64,000 bases of DNA from Tropicimonas sp. IMCC34043 (GCF_003390845.1 NZ_QMEK01000006.1:62001-126000), one strand, 5' to 3'. Numbered from the stretch's first letter, positions 17,145 through 25,578 are shown. Notes: generated by a model from the sequence alone, not told the origin. Made by a program: numbers and translations.

Positions 17145-17906
17145 CTAAAGCGTCATGCCGCCATCGACGACCAGCACGTGGCCGGTCACCATGCTTGCCC
17201 CGGCACATAGGAACAGCACCGCTTCGGCAATATCCTCGGGGTCCGACCGGCGTTTCAGCACCGCCTGATCCCGCGCCCATTGCTTGCGCTCCTCCGGCCA
17301 GTCGTCGGTCCAGGGTGTCCGGGTCTGACCCGGGGCAACGGCGTTTACCCGCACCTCCGGGGCCAACCCGCGCGCAAGACTGCGGGTCAGGCTGACCAGC
17401 CCGGATTTACTGGCGGCATAGGCGATCGAGCTGCCCTGCTGGCCGATCCCGGCGATCGACGTCATGTTCACGATCGCGCCATGGCTCTGCTTCAGACCCG
17501 CCGCTGCCGCATGGGCACACCGGAAAGCCCCGATCAGGTTCGTGTTCAGCAAAAGCTGCCAGAACTCTTCGGTCATCCGGTCCAGATCGCCCGGCGGGAT
17601 CTTGTCCGGCGTCCCGGCAACACCGGCATTGTTGACCAGATAGTCGAGCCCGCCCATGCCGCCGATGGCATCCTCGACCATCGCCTCGGCGTTGCCGGGA
17701 ACCGAGACATTGCCCGGCGCGCCGATCACCTTCAGGCCACGGGCGCAAAGTTCGGCCACACGCGCGGGACCGGCCGGGTCATCCTCCAGATGGTTCAACG
17801 CCACTTCGGCCCCCATCTCGGCCAGCATCGTCACGGTGGCCAGCCCGATGCCCGATGCCCCGCCGGTGACAAGCGCCCGCTTGCCAGACAGATCCGCCTT
17901 AATCAC
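17145..17906 (-). CDS. SDR family oxidoreductase
   Basis: 253 aa, classical short-chain dehydrogenase. Cofactor motif TGGASGIG (residues 15-22), NNAG at about 91-94, catalytic Ser in NMTSIAGIG, YAASKSG with Tyr and Lys of the YxxxK motif, and a C-terminal TGHVLVVDGGMTL. NAD(P)-dependent oxidation or reduction of a hydroxy or keto group. It overlaps the preceding 3-hydroxyacyl-CoA dehydrogenase gene by 8 nt, so the two are translationally coupled, and it precedes the TRAP genes, which suggests it acts on the imported compound. Substrate unknown. Confidence 0.92.
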   Translation of the reverse strand: MIKADLSGKRALVTGGASGIGLATVTMLAEMGAEVALNHLEDDPAGPARVAELCARGLKVIGAPGNVSVPGNAEAMVEDAIGGMGGLDYLVNNAGVAGTPDKIPPGDLDRMTEEFWQLLLNTNLIGAFRCAHAAAAGLKQSHGAIVNMTSIAGIGQQGSSIAYAASKSGLVSLTRSLARGLAPEVRVNAVAPGQTRTPWTDDWPEERKQWARDQAVLKRRSDPEDIAEAVLFLCAGASMVTGHVLVVDGGMTL

Positions 17907-18855
17907 TTTCCTGTCCTTCCATGATGTCCCTCAGTTGCGCCTTCAGCTGCAAAAGCCTGAGGTCGCGGTCGCGACACAGCACGTCGGGCGCGGTGTCGCC
18001 ATAGTCGAAAAATCCCGCGCCCGACCGGATGCCGGTGCGCCCGGCCGCGATCAGCCGCTCCAGCACCGGGCTGCAGCCAGTGTTCTCGGGCGGCTGGTAC
18101 ATACGGCTTGCGATGCCGTTCCGGACCATCTCGAGCCCGGTAAAGTCCATCTTTCGCATATGTCCCTGCACCGCCAGCCGGTGCACCAGACCATGCCGGA
18201 TCGACAGGTCGATATCCTCGGCATCGGCCCAGCCTTCCTCGATCATGCGCAGGCATTCGAGGTTCAGCGCCGCCTGCAGCCGGTTGGCGACATAGCCCGG
18301 CACCAGCCGGTCGAACATCAGCGGCACCTTGCCAAACCCGGCATAAAGGCGCCGCAACGCCTCCGTCGTCTCGGGCCGGGTCGCAGGCCCTGGCGCCAGA
18401 TCGACCAGATCGACGATATAGGGCGGCGTGTACCAATGCGCGATGGCCGCGCGGGGTTGGCGCACCTCGGGCACCAGCGGAAATATATCGAGGTACGAGG
18501 TGTTGCTGGCGATGATCGCCTGTTCCGGGGCGTGCCTGTCGATCTCGTCAAAGACCGCGCGCTTCACCTCTGCCGTCTCGACGACCGCCTCGACCACCAG
18601 ATCGGCCCCAGAGACCGCCGCAGACAGCGCGGGCGCCATTGTGATCGCGTCCTGCACCACCGCGGCCCGGGCGGGATCGAGCGCGCCTGCGTCGATCAGT
18701 GTCTCGCACGCGGCGGCGATCTGCCCGCCCGCCCGCGCCAGCACCGCCTCATCGCGATCATGCAACGCAACCCGGCATCCGCCGAGCGCATGAACCAGCG
18801 CCAGCGCATGGCCCATTGTCCCGGCTCCGATCACGGCAACGGTCTCGATTGCCAT
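17899..18855 (-). CDS. 3-hydroxyacyl-CoA dehydrogenase NAD-binding protein
   Basis: 318 aa from ATG 18855 (MAIETVAVIGAGTMGHALAL); a slightly earlier in-frame start exists but the GGGAGGG element fits this one. N-terminal Rossmann domain with GAGTMG, DLVVEAVVETAEVKRAVFDEID, IIASNTSYL, catalytic His in IAHWYTPPYIVDLVDL, then a C-terminal helical domain (GYVANRLQAALNLECLRMIEEGWADAEDIDLSIRHGL). The HWYTPP wording differs from the HFFNP of fatty-acid enzymes and resembles carnitine- or L-gulonate-type 3-hydroxyacid dehydrogenases, so the substrate may be a free hydroxy acid. Follows the LacI gene after 30 nt. Confidence 0.9.
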   Translation of the reverse strand: MAIETVAVIGAGTMGHALALVHALGGCRVALHDRDEAVLARAGGQIAAACETLIDAGALDPARAAVVQDAITMAPALSAAVSGADLVVEAVVETAEVKRAVFDEIDRHAPEQAIIASNTSYLDIFPLVPEVRQPRAAIAHWYTPPYIVDLVDLAPGPATRPETTEALRRLYAGFGKVPLMFDRLVPGYVANRLQAALNLECLRMIEEGWADAEDIDLSIRHGLVHRLAVQGHMRKMDFTGLEMVRNGIASRMYQPPENTGCSPVLERLIAAGRTGIRSGAGFFDYGDTAPDVLCRDRDLRLLQLKAQLRDIMEGQESD

Positions 18856-18885
18856 CCGCTTGTTCCCTCCCTTCGACAGCAACGC

Positions 18886-19917
18886 TCAGGCGCTGCCACG
18901 CCGCACGAGTTCCAGATCGAGCTTCACGGTCTCCCCACCGCTGGCCGGATCCTTCAGACGTTTCAGAATGTGCCGTGCCACGACTTCACCGATCTCGCTG
19001 CGCGGCGGCCGCACAGTGGTAAGCGGCGGATTGGTATGCGCCGCGATGTCGAGATCGCCATAGCCGACAATCGCCAGATCCCGTGGCACCTGCAGCCCGC
19101 GCCGTTCCGCCTCGAGCACGGCGCCCACAGCCAGCATGTCGCCCGAGAAGGCAATGGCCTCGACGTCGGGCATCCGTTCCAGCACCCGTTGCAGACCGAT
19201 CCCGCCGTCGCCAATGTCGCGCCCCTCGACCGCCACGATCTCGACCCGCCCGCCGGCACCGGTCACCCCGGCGTGGGCCTCGGCAAATCCGCGCGCCCGC
19301 GCCTCGGCCCGCGGGTCACGGTCCGGAACGGAACAAACGAAGGCAACCCTGCGGCGCCCGCTCTCGGCCAGGAAACGCCCGGCCATGCGCCCTGCTTCGG
19401 CGTTGCTGAACCCGACGAGGGAATCGAGCGGCCGACCGTCGAGGTCCCACATCTCGACCACGGGGCAATCGACCGTCGACAAGGCAGCAACCGTGCCCCT
19501 GCTGTGATCGACCCCGGTCAGCACGATGGCAGAGGGGTTCCAGCCGGCAAATGCCGTCACGATGCGTTCTTCCCGGCCGAGGTCATAGCCGTGGTGCCCG
19601 ATCATCAACTGGTAGCCCTCGGCCTCGAGCAACGTCGTCATCCTCTCCAGCGTGGCGGCGAAAAACGAGTTCGTCAGGCTCGGAACCACCACCCCGACCA
19701 GCGGCGTGTGGTTTCCCGCAAGACCGCCCGCAATCGGGTTCGGCGCATATCCAAGCCGGTCCGCTGCCGCCTGCACCCGCAGCCTGAGATCGTCGGACAC
19801 CGTGGCGGGCGCGTTGAGCGCACGCGAGACGGTTGCCAGCGACACGCCGGCAACCCGGGCGACATCGGCCATTCGGACCCGCCCTGCCCCACCCCTTCGC
19901 TTCTCGGCCTCAACCAT
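18886..19917 (-). CDS. LacI family transcriptional regulator
   Basis: 343 aa from ATG 19917 (a GTG seven codons earlier is an alternative). N-terminal helix-turn-helix VRMADVARVAGVSLATVSRALNAP (about 14-37) with hinge helix ADRLGYAPNPIAGGLAG, then a periplasmic-binding-like effector domain (VGVVVPSLTNSFFAATLERM, GHHGYDLGREERIV, IVLTGVDHSRG, AIAFSGDMLAVGAV, VGYGDLDIAAHTNPPLTTVRPP), closest in style to gluconate-type GntR. Divergent from the ThDP gene at 20106 with two LacI-type palindromes between them. Probably represses itself, the downstream dehydrogenases and the ThDP gene until a sugar-acid-like inducer binds (inference). Confidence 0.94.
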   Translation of the reverse strand: MVEAEKRRGGAGRVRMADVARVAGVSLATVSRALNAPATVSDDLRLRVQAAADRLGYAPNPIAGGLAGNHTPLVGVVVPSLTNSFFAATLERMTTLLEAEGYQLMIGHHGYDLGREERIVTAFAGWNPSAIVLTGVDHSRGTVAALSTVDCPVVEMWDLDGRPLDSLVGFSNAEAGRMAGRFLAESGRRRVAFVCSVPDRDPRAEARARGFAEAHAGVTGAGGRVEIVAVEGRDIGDGGIGLQRVLERMPDVEAIAFSGDMLAVGAVLEAERRGLQVPRDLAIVGYGDLDIAAHTNPPLTTVRPPRSEIGEVVARHILKRLKDPASGGETVKLDLELVRRGSA

Positions 19918-19974
19918 CGCTGCCAACGCTCCCTGCACAGGCTTTCGGCCACCCTAGCTTCCGGTTCGGCACTT

Positions 19975-19988
19975 TGAAAGCGCTTTCA
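19975..19988. promoter_or_regulatory. LacI-type operator 1
   Basis: TGAAAGCGCTTTCA, a perfect 14-bp palindrome with the central CG and TGAAA/TTTCA arms characteristic of LacI-family operators. It lies 58 nt upstream of the LacI-family start, in the divergent promoter region. Confidence 0.8.
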
Positions 19989-20047
19989 CCATGTGCGGAA
20001 CATCGCATCCACATTTTATTTTTATTGTCAAAAATTGGTCTTTGTGA

Positions 20048-20073
20048 GATTTCACCATATGAAATCGCTTTCA
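20048..20073. promoter_or_regulatory. LacI-type operator 2 with overlapping inverted repeat
   Basis: TGAAATCGCTTTCA (20060-20073) is a near-perfect second copy of the operator at 19975, 85 bp apart centre to centre, close to eight helical turns and compatible with looping. It overlaps a separate inverted repeat, GATTTCA/TGAAATC with a 5-bp spacer (20048-20066). The ThDP gene starts 33 nt downstream. Confidence 0.7.
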
Positions 20074-20105
20074 CGACTCATCATGGTTGCGAGGAGATGC
20101 CAAAG

Positions 20106-21797
20106 ATGCCGTTCGAAGATGCCCAGACCGTTTCCGGGGCCCGCTATATTGCCGAGAGCTTTCAGGCGCTCGGGGTGCGCCATGTTTTCTTCATGGACGC
20201 CATCCTGCGCCCGACGCTTGTCGAGATGGAAGACCTCGGCATCACCCGCATTCTGGCGCATTCCGAGAAGGCCGCCGCCTACATGGCCGACGGCTATGCC
20301 AGGGTCAGCGGCAAGGTCGGGGTCTGCATGGCACAGTCCGTGGGCGCCGCGAATCTTGCCGCCGGATTGCAGGATGCCTTTCTGCACCGCGCCCCGCTTG
20401 TCGCCCTGACCGGCCGCAAGGAAGCGATGCTGCGCTATCGCAATGCCTATCAGGAGGTTCCGCACACACCCCTATTTTCGGCGGTCACCAAGGCCAGCAT
20501 GGATGTGGCCGAGGCGCGCGAGCTGCCGCATCTTCTGGCGCAGGCGTTCCGCATGGCAACCGATGGCTCGCCGCGGCCGGTGCATCTCGACCTCAACGGG
20601 CTTGGCGGCGAGGTGCTGGAAACCGGCCACCTGTCCCACCCGGCCCTGCCAGACGCGGCCCTTGGCGCGCTGCCGGTTCATCGCCCCCTCGCACCGCAGG
20701 CGATGATCGAGGCCGCGGCCGCGCGGCTTTCGGCGGCCAGACGGCCCGTCATGGTGGTTGGCGCAGGTGCCATTCAGGCCGGGGCGCAGGACGAGATCCG
20801 CGGCCTTGCCGAAGCCTGCCGGATCCCGGTCGCTACCTCGCTTGGCGGGCGCGGGATTATCCCCACGACCCATCCGCTGCATATCGGAACCGTCGGCACC
20901 TATTCGGCGCCGACCGGCAACCAGTTGGTCAGCCAGGCCGATCTGGTGATCTTCATCGGCTGTCATGCGGGCGATCAGCCGACGAACGTCTATACCGTCC
21001 CGGCACAGGGCACCGCGATCATCCAGATCGACCTCGACGGGCAGGAGATCGGGCGGAACTATCCCAACGTGACAGGCGTCCACGGCTGTCCGCGACAAGC
21101 TGTGGCGGATCTGTCCCGTGCGGTCACGGCAAATCCCGCCTGGGCGGCGTGGAGCGATCATGCCGCCGCGGTCATCGCCGATTGGCGCGCCGAAATGGCG
21201 CCGCACTGCCGCTCGGACGCCCGGCCGATCCGGGTGGAGCGTCTGTGCCGCGACGTGTCCCATGCGCTTCCCGACAACGGGGTCATCGTCGCCGACACCG
21301 GATATTCCGGGATCTGGACGGCGACGCTGCTCGACCTGCCGCATCCGGGTCAGTCCTATCTGCGCGCGGCAGGCTCGCTTGGCTGGGCGTTTCCGGCAGC
21401 GCTCGGCGCGCAGCTTGGTGCACCCGACCGGCCGACCGTGTGTTTCACCGGGGACGGCGCGTTCTATTACCACCTGCCGGAGCTTGAGACCCAAAGACGC
21501 TGGCAGATCCCGCTGGTGACCGTGGTCAACAATAACTCGGGCTTCGGTCAGGGCGTCTACAAGGTGAAGTCGTATTACGAGGGCCGCAGCGGCTCGCCCG
21601 AAGAGATCAATCGCTTTGGCCCGACCGATTTCGCGGCAATCGCCCGGGACTTCGGTGTCGAGGGGATCCGGATCGAGGATCCGGCCGATCTGGCCCCGGC
21701 GCTGAAACAGGCCATCGCCGCCCGCAAGCCGGTGCTGATCGATGTCGTCACCGACATTCATCCGCGCGCGCCCGAGGCCTGGACCCCGCCGGCCTGA
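20106..21797 (+). CDS. ThDP-dependent enzyme, acetolactate synthase-like
   Basis: 563 aa from ATG 20106, 8 nt after GAGGAG; a second ATG nine bases earlier is too close to that site. Three-domain ThDP decarboxylase/ligase fold: N-terminal Pyr domain with catalytic Glu54 (ILAHSEKAAAYMADGYARV), central domain (RPVMVVGAGAIQAGAQDEI, GTVGTYSAPTGNQLV), C-terminal PP domain with FTGDGAFYYHLPELETQRRWQIPLVTVVNNN (GDG...NN, Mg-ThDP binding). Carbon-carbon ligase, lyase or decarboxylase on a 2-keto or 2-hydroxyacyl compound; true acetolactate synthase is unlikely because no ilvN neighbours exist. Under the divergent LacI-family regulator. Ends at a hairpin. Confidence 0.88.
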   Translation: MPFEDAQTVSGARYIAESFQALGVRHVFFMDAILRPTLVEMEDLGITRILAHSEKAAAYMADGYARVSGKVGVCMAQSVGAANLAAGLQDAFLHRAPLVALTGRKEAMLRYRNAYQEVPHTPLFSAVTKASMDVAEARELPHLLAQAFRMATDGSPRPVHLDLNGLGGEVLETGHLSHPALPDAALGALPVHRPLAPQAMIEAAAARLSAARRPVMVVGAGAIQAGAQDEIRGLAEACRIPVATSLGGRGIIPTTHPLHIGTVGTYSAPTGNQLVSQADLVIFIGCHAGDQPTNVYTVPAQGTAIIQIDLDGQEIGRNYPNVTGVHGCPRQAVADLSRAVTANPAWAAWSDHAAAVIADWRAEMAPHCRSDARPIRVERLCRDVSHALPDNGVIVADTGYSGIWTATLLDLPHPGQSYLRAAGSLGWAFPAALGAQLGAPDRPTVCFTGDGAFYYHLPELETQRRWQIPLVTVVNNNSGFGQGVYKVKSYYEGRSGSPEEINRFGPTDFAAIARDFGVEGIRIEDPADLAPALKQAIAARKPVLIDVVTDIHPRAPEAWTPPA

Positions 21798-21815
21798 GGC
21801 AGGCCGGGTGTCGAA

Positions 21816-21845
21816 GGTCGGGACCGCCGCCCTGCGGTCCCGACC
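21816..21845. terminator. Bidirectional terminator between convergent genes
   Basis: Perfect 12-bp stem GGTCGGGACCGC/GCGGTCCCGACC with a 6-nt loop, placed between the converging ThDP gene (ends 21797) and SDR gene (ends 21852). No clear T run on either strand. Confidence 0.65.
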
Positions 21846-21851
21846 GCCGGG

Positions 21852-22622
21852 TCAGATCACCATCGCCTGCCCGCCGTTCAGATCGAGCGATGCGCCGGTG
21901 ACAAATCCCGCCTCCTCTGACGCGAAATAGGCGATGGCGGCGGCAACATCCTCGACCGTGCCATGGCGGCGGACCGGAATGGTGCCGAGCACCCGCGCGC
22001 GTTCCTCCGCACTTTGCCGTTCGGCCAGCAGCCCCTGCACCCGCGGCGTCAGGATCGCGCCCGGACAGATCGTGTTGCAGGTAATGCCCTTCGGACCGAA
22101 CTCCTGTGCAATCTGAAGGGTCAGGGCCTGCATGGCGCCCTTGGCGGCAACATAGTTCGCACCCGCGAACAGGCTGCCAAAACGCCCGGCCTTCGAGCCC
22201 ATGTTGATGATCCGGCCATAGCCCGCCGCGACCATATGCGGGATCACCGCGCGGGTGGTCTGAACGCAGGCGGTGACGTTGACCGCCATCACCTTGTCCC
22301 AATCCGCATCGCTCTGGTCGAGAAAGCCGAAGGGGGTGTGCAGCGAACCGCCGATATTGTTGACCAGCACGTCGATGGCACCGTCCGCCGCCATGGCTGC
22401 AACAGCCGCGGCGATGGCCGCGCCGTCCATCATGTCGACGACGCGGGTGGTAACGGCCAACCCTTCGGCCGCGGCCTCCCCGGCTGCCTCTGCCAGAGCA
22501 TCGGCATCGCGATCCCAGATCGTGACCGCGGCCCCCTCGCGGGCGAGCCGGAATGCGACCCCGCGGCCAAGCCCTGCGCCTGCCGCCGAGATCAGCGCGC
22601 TGCGTCCCTCAAAGCGGCGCAT
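21852..22622 (-). CDS. SDR family oxidoreductase
   Basis: 256 aa, classical short-chain dehydrogenase. Cofactor-binding ISAAGAGLGRGVAF near residue 12, NNIGGS at about 89-94 (NNIG instead of NNAG), INMGSKAGRFGSLF with the catalytic Ser, YVAAKGA with Tyr and Lys, and C-terminal FVTGASLDLNGGQAMVI. It overlaps the end of the ThDP gene above it by 14 nt, so the two proteins are made together; the SDR may reduce or oxidise the ThDP enzyme's product or substrate. Unknown substrate. Confidence 0.92.
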   Translation of the reverse strand: MRRFEGRSALISAAGAGLGRGVAFRLAREGAAVTIWDRDADALAEAAGEAAAEGLAVTTRVVDMMDGAAIAAAVAAMAADGAIDVLVNNIGGSLHTPFGFLDQSDADWDKVMAVNVTACVQTTRAVIPHMVAAGYGRIINMGSKAGRFGSLFAGANYVAAKGAMQALTLQIAQEFGPKGITCNTICPGAILTPRVQGLLAERQSAEERARVLGTIPVRRHGTVEDVAAAIAYFASEEAGFVTGASLDLNGGQAMVI

Positions 22623-24300
22623 TGTCGACCGCCTCGTGGTGGCTGGCTTCCGGATCGACCTTGACGTCGATCACGACCGGTCCGCCCATGCGGTGCGCCT
22701 CGTCCAGCGCATCCTTGACCTCGTCGGGGTGGAAGACTGTCAGCCCCTTTGCGCCCATGCCTTCGGATACCTTGGCGAAGTCCACCTCGTTGAAATCGAC
22801 GCCGATGCGCTTTTCGCCAAGGTTGTCGCGCACCATGCCAAGACCGGCGTTGTTCGACACCAGGAAAACCACATCGAGGTCCTGCTGCACCGCGGTCGGG
22901 ATCACCTGCAGGGTCATCATGAAGCCGCCATCGCCGGCAAGGCAGGTGACCCGCTTTTCCGGCAGGGCCAGCTTGGCCGCCGCCGCCGCAGGCCCGCCCC
23001 AGCCCATCACGCCGGTACCGCCCGGAACGACAAGCTGGCCGGGATAGGGCATTCGCAACCCGAAGGTGGCCCAGATCCGCTGTGCCCCCGCGTCGAGCGT
23101 CAAAAGGTCGTCGGGTCCAAGGAAGCTCTGCAATCCGCGCACCACATCGGTGTGATGCACCGTTCCCTGCGCGGCCGGCAGATCCGGCAGATCGAAATAT
23201 CCGTGCGTTGTCTTCAGCTCCATCCCGGCCGCGGTCCGCGCCGCGGCATCGCGCCCCGACAGTCCGATCTGCGCCAGCATCTGCAGCACGTCGCCAACAT
23301 CGCCCGTCACCGCCAGATCCACCGGATAGACCCAGCCCGCATTGCGCGGATCGACATCGACCTGCACCAGCGTCTGCTCGCCCGGACGCACCAGACCCGG
23401 ATCGCGGAACCGGGTGTAATCCGGCCCCATCGAGGCCCCGAGCATCACCACGAGGTCGGCCTTGGCCAGCACCCTGTTGGCCGCCTTGTGGCCCCAGGTG
23501 CCCAGCATCCCGCCGCAGATATCGGATGTTTCTGCAACGACGCCCTTGGCGTTATAGCTGGTGACGACCATCACACCCGCGGCCTCTGCGAGCGTCTGCA
23601 ACTGCGGCCCGACGCCCGCCGCCACCACGCCATTGCCCGCCACGATCACCGGCCGGCTTGCACCGTCGATCAACCGGGCCAGTTCGGCCACCGCGGCAGG
23701 ATCCGGACGCGACGGGGTATAGCTCAGATAGCCGCAACTGGGATAGAGAACCGGTTTCGCCGTCTCGGCCATCTCGGCCCGGATGATCGACGTCTTCATG
23801 ATCACCGCCGCCGGTCCGGTGCGCGGAAGCGAGGCATGCTTGACCGCCATCTGGGTGCCGAACACCGCCTCCTCGGGCGAGGTCGCATAGGTGCAATATT
23901 TGGTGATCGGCTTCAGCGACGCCATCGCATCCGCGCCGCCGTAATCGCCGGTCATGGTCTGATAACAGCCCATCTGGCCATAGCCGTCATAATCCGAGGT
24001 CTCGGTCAGCACGACCATCGGCGAGCCGGAGAAATGCGCCTCGAGGATGCCTATGGCACCCATCGTCGTGACCCAGGGGCCCTGCCCCATCAGCAAACCG
24101 GGCCGCCCGGTCAGACGGCCCGTCACCTGCGCCATGATCGAGGCAATCCATTCGTTCCGGCACAGCACGACGTCGAACTCGTCCTTTGCGTCGTAAAAGG
24201 CTGGCAGCGACCACGTCACCCCGAGTCCCGGGAGCGTGAACCCGCGCTTGACGCCGCAATCTATCAGCGTTCGCACGACCATCTCGTTCGTCTTCACCAT
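22609..24300 (-). CDS. ThDP-dependent enzyme, acetolactate synthase/2-hydroxyacyl-CoA lyase-like
   Basis: 563 aa from ATG 24300, preceded by GGGAGGAAGCGG; an upstream in-frame start would add an unrelated 19-aa extension. Pyr domain with catalytic Glu50 in VVLCRNEWIASIMAQVTGRL (Asn-Glu-Trp replaces the common His-Glu-Gln), central domain RPVIVAGNGVVAAGVGPQL, PP domain CLAGDGGFMMTLQVIPTAVQQDLDVVFLVSNN. It differs clearly from the ThDP enzyme at 20106, so it is not a local duplicate. It is coupled to the SDR downstream and has an AT-rich palindrome (24404-24427) in its promoter region, possibly a target of the IclR regulator at 25579. Confidence 0.87.
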   Translation of the reverse strand: MVKTNEMVVRTLIDCGVKRGFTLPGLGVTWSLPAFYDAKDEFDVVLCRNEWIASIMAQVTGRLTGRPGLLMGQGPWVTTMGAIGILEAHFSGSPMVVLTETSDYDGYGQMGCYQTMTGDYGGADAMASLKPITKYCTYATSPEEAVFGTQMAVKHASLPRTGPAAVIMKTSIIRAEMAETAKPVLYPSCGYLSYTPSRPDPAAVAELARLIDGASRPVIVAGNGVVAAGVGPQLQTLAEAAGVMVVTSYNAKGVVAETSDICGGMLGTWGHKAANRVLAKADLVVMLGASMGPDYTRFRDPGLVRPGEQTLVQVDVDPRNAGWVYPVDLAVTGDVGDVLQMLAQIGLSGRDAAARTAAGMELKTTHGYFDLPDLPAAQGTVHHTDVVRGLQSFLGPDDLLTLDAGAQRIWATFGLRMPYPGQLVVPGGTGVMGWGGPAAAAAKLALPEKRVTCLAGDGGFMMTLQVIPTAVQQDLDVVFLVSNNAGLGMVRDNLGEKRIGVDFNEVDFAKVSEGMGAKGLTVFHPDEVKDALDEAHRMGGPVVIDVKVDPEASHHEAVDNAPL

Positions 24301-24403
24301 GGTTTTCCGCTTCCTCCCGGTTTGCTGCGGCCAGCACGCGGGCCAGGTGGACGCCATCGCTGCGTCGCCCCGGTCCCCTGCCCTCTCCCTGATCAGGCTC
24401 CGT

Positions 24404-24427
24404 ATTTTGAAATTATATTTTAAAAAT
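24404..24427. promoter_or_regulatory. AT-rich imperfect palindrome upstream of the ThDP-SDR operon
   Basis: 24-bp sequence beginning ATTTTGAAAT and ending TTTTAAAAAT that matches its own reverse complement at 20 of 24 positions, in an otherwise GC-rich region about 105 nt upstream of the ThDP start. It could be an operator or an AT-rich promoter element. The nearest regulator is the IclR protein encoded at 25579-26406. Confidence 0.45.
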
Positions 24428-24527
24428 TGTCAAACCCGGCTATTCTCGGCGAACCACTTTTCGGCTGCAGGGCCGGATCGGACATTTTTTCTGTCCGGGA
24501 TGGCTTGTCTTTCAAAGGAGTAACCCC

Positions 24528-24602
24528 TTGAACACGTTTACTTTCAGAGAGGCCCCGGGCGTGGGCGAGGCATCAAGAGCAGGGCGAGGTTCCGCGTGCT
24601 GA
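24528..24602 (+). CDS. Putative 24-aa leader ORF in front of the epimerase gene
   Basis: TTG 24528 lies 7 nt after a near-perfect AAAGGAG (24514-24520). The frame (MNTFTFREAPGVGEASRAGR, then GSAC) ends with TGA 24600-24602 and overlaps the GTG start of the epimerase (24596). Like the leader at 9953, it would deliver ribosomes to a downstream gene. No domain. The alternative is that the binding site is fortuitous. Confidence 0.35.
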   Translation: MNTFTFREAPGVGEASRAGRGSAC

Positions 24603-25537
24603 GCCGCGACGACACGATCCTGATGACCGGCGCGACGGGCTTTCTCGGCTCGTGGATCATCGCGCGGCTGGCGGACAAGGGCGTGAAAGTCGTCGCCACC
24701 GACATCAGCACCGATCACCGCCGACTGAATATGCTGCGCCCCGGACTGGCGCGGGGGGCTGTCGACTTCCGGACCTGCGATGTCACCGATGGTGCCGCAC
24801 TCGAGGCGCTGGTTGCCGAGACACGGCCCACTGCGATCATTCACCTCGCCGCATTGCAGATCCCGCAATGCCGGAGCCATCCCGCGCTGGCCGCGGCAAT
24901 CAATGTCGGCGGACATGTCAATGTCTTCGAGGCGGCACGAAAGTCCGGCATCGACCGCGTGATCTATACCAGTTCGATCGCCGCCAAGCCGCGTGGACCG
25001 GCACAGGCGCCCTCGAACCTCTATGGCGTTTTCAAGAAGACCGACGAGGAAATCGCGCGGATCTACTGGCAGGACCACGGGCTGTCGAGCCTCGGGCTGC
25101 GGCCCTATATCGTCTATGGCGTCGGCCGTGACGATGGCGAGACATCGGCCATCACCCGCGCCATCGAGGCGGCAGCCCTTGGCCGGGACTACGAGTTGCC
25201 GTTCCGGACCCGCAGCAGTTTTCAATACGCCGGCGACGTGGCCGAGGTCTTTGCCATCGCGGCCGGTCGCCCGTGGCAGGGGGCGCTGCTGTCCGACGTC
25301 TCAGACACGGTCCAGTCCACCGACGAGGTGCTGGAGGCGATCCGGGTCGCGGTTCCCGAATCCCGTGTCAGCGGTGCGGAGGTCGAACGGATATCGCCCG
25401 ATTCAGGCTTTGACACCGCGGCGCTGCGGGAGGTGATCGGCCACTGGCAGGAGACCCCGCTGGTCGACGGCATCCGCGAAACGGTCGCCCTGTTTCGCGA
25501 GATCGCTGCACGCGCGGGCGGCGCGGTTGCCGGCTGA
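24596..25537 (+). CDS. NAD-dependent epimerase/dehydratase (extended SDR)
   Basis: 313 aa from GTG 24596. Cofactor motif TGATGFLG (residues 11-18), Asp61-Val in TCDVTDG, HLAALQIPQCRSHP, SSIA at 126-129, and the catalytic Tyr143-x3-Lys147 in NLYGVFKKTDE, followed by LGLRPYIVYGVGRDDGETS. Extended short-chain dehydrogenase acting on a nucleotide sugar or small keto/hydroxy compound. It stands alone on the plus strand between the ThDP-SDR operon and the IclR gene, all regulated from the same neighbourhood; 4-epimerase, dehydratase or simple dehydrogenase cannot be told apart. Confidence 0.88.
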   Translation: MLSRDDTILMTGATGFLGSWIIARLADKGVKVVATDISTDHRRLNMLRPGLARGAVDFRTCDVTDGAALEALVAETRPTAIIHLAALQIPQCRSHPALAAAINVGGHVNVFEAARKSGIDRVIYTSSIAAKPRGPAQAPSNLYGVFKKTDEEIARIYWQDHGLSSLGLRPYIVYGVGRDDGETSAITRAIEAAALGRDYELPFRTRSSFQYAGDVAEVFAIAAGRPWQGALLSDVSDTVQSTDEVLEAIRVAVPESRVSGAEVERISPDSGFDTAALREVIGHWQETPLVDGIRETVALFREIAARAGGAVAG

Positions 25538-25578
25538 GGCGCTCTCGGGACGGGCAGGATCGGCAGCGCCTGCGACGG

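Noticed and set aside
14814-17210. 798-aa plus-strand open frame
   Set aside because: Antisense to the TRAP genes; biased His/Asp/Arg composition and no domain.
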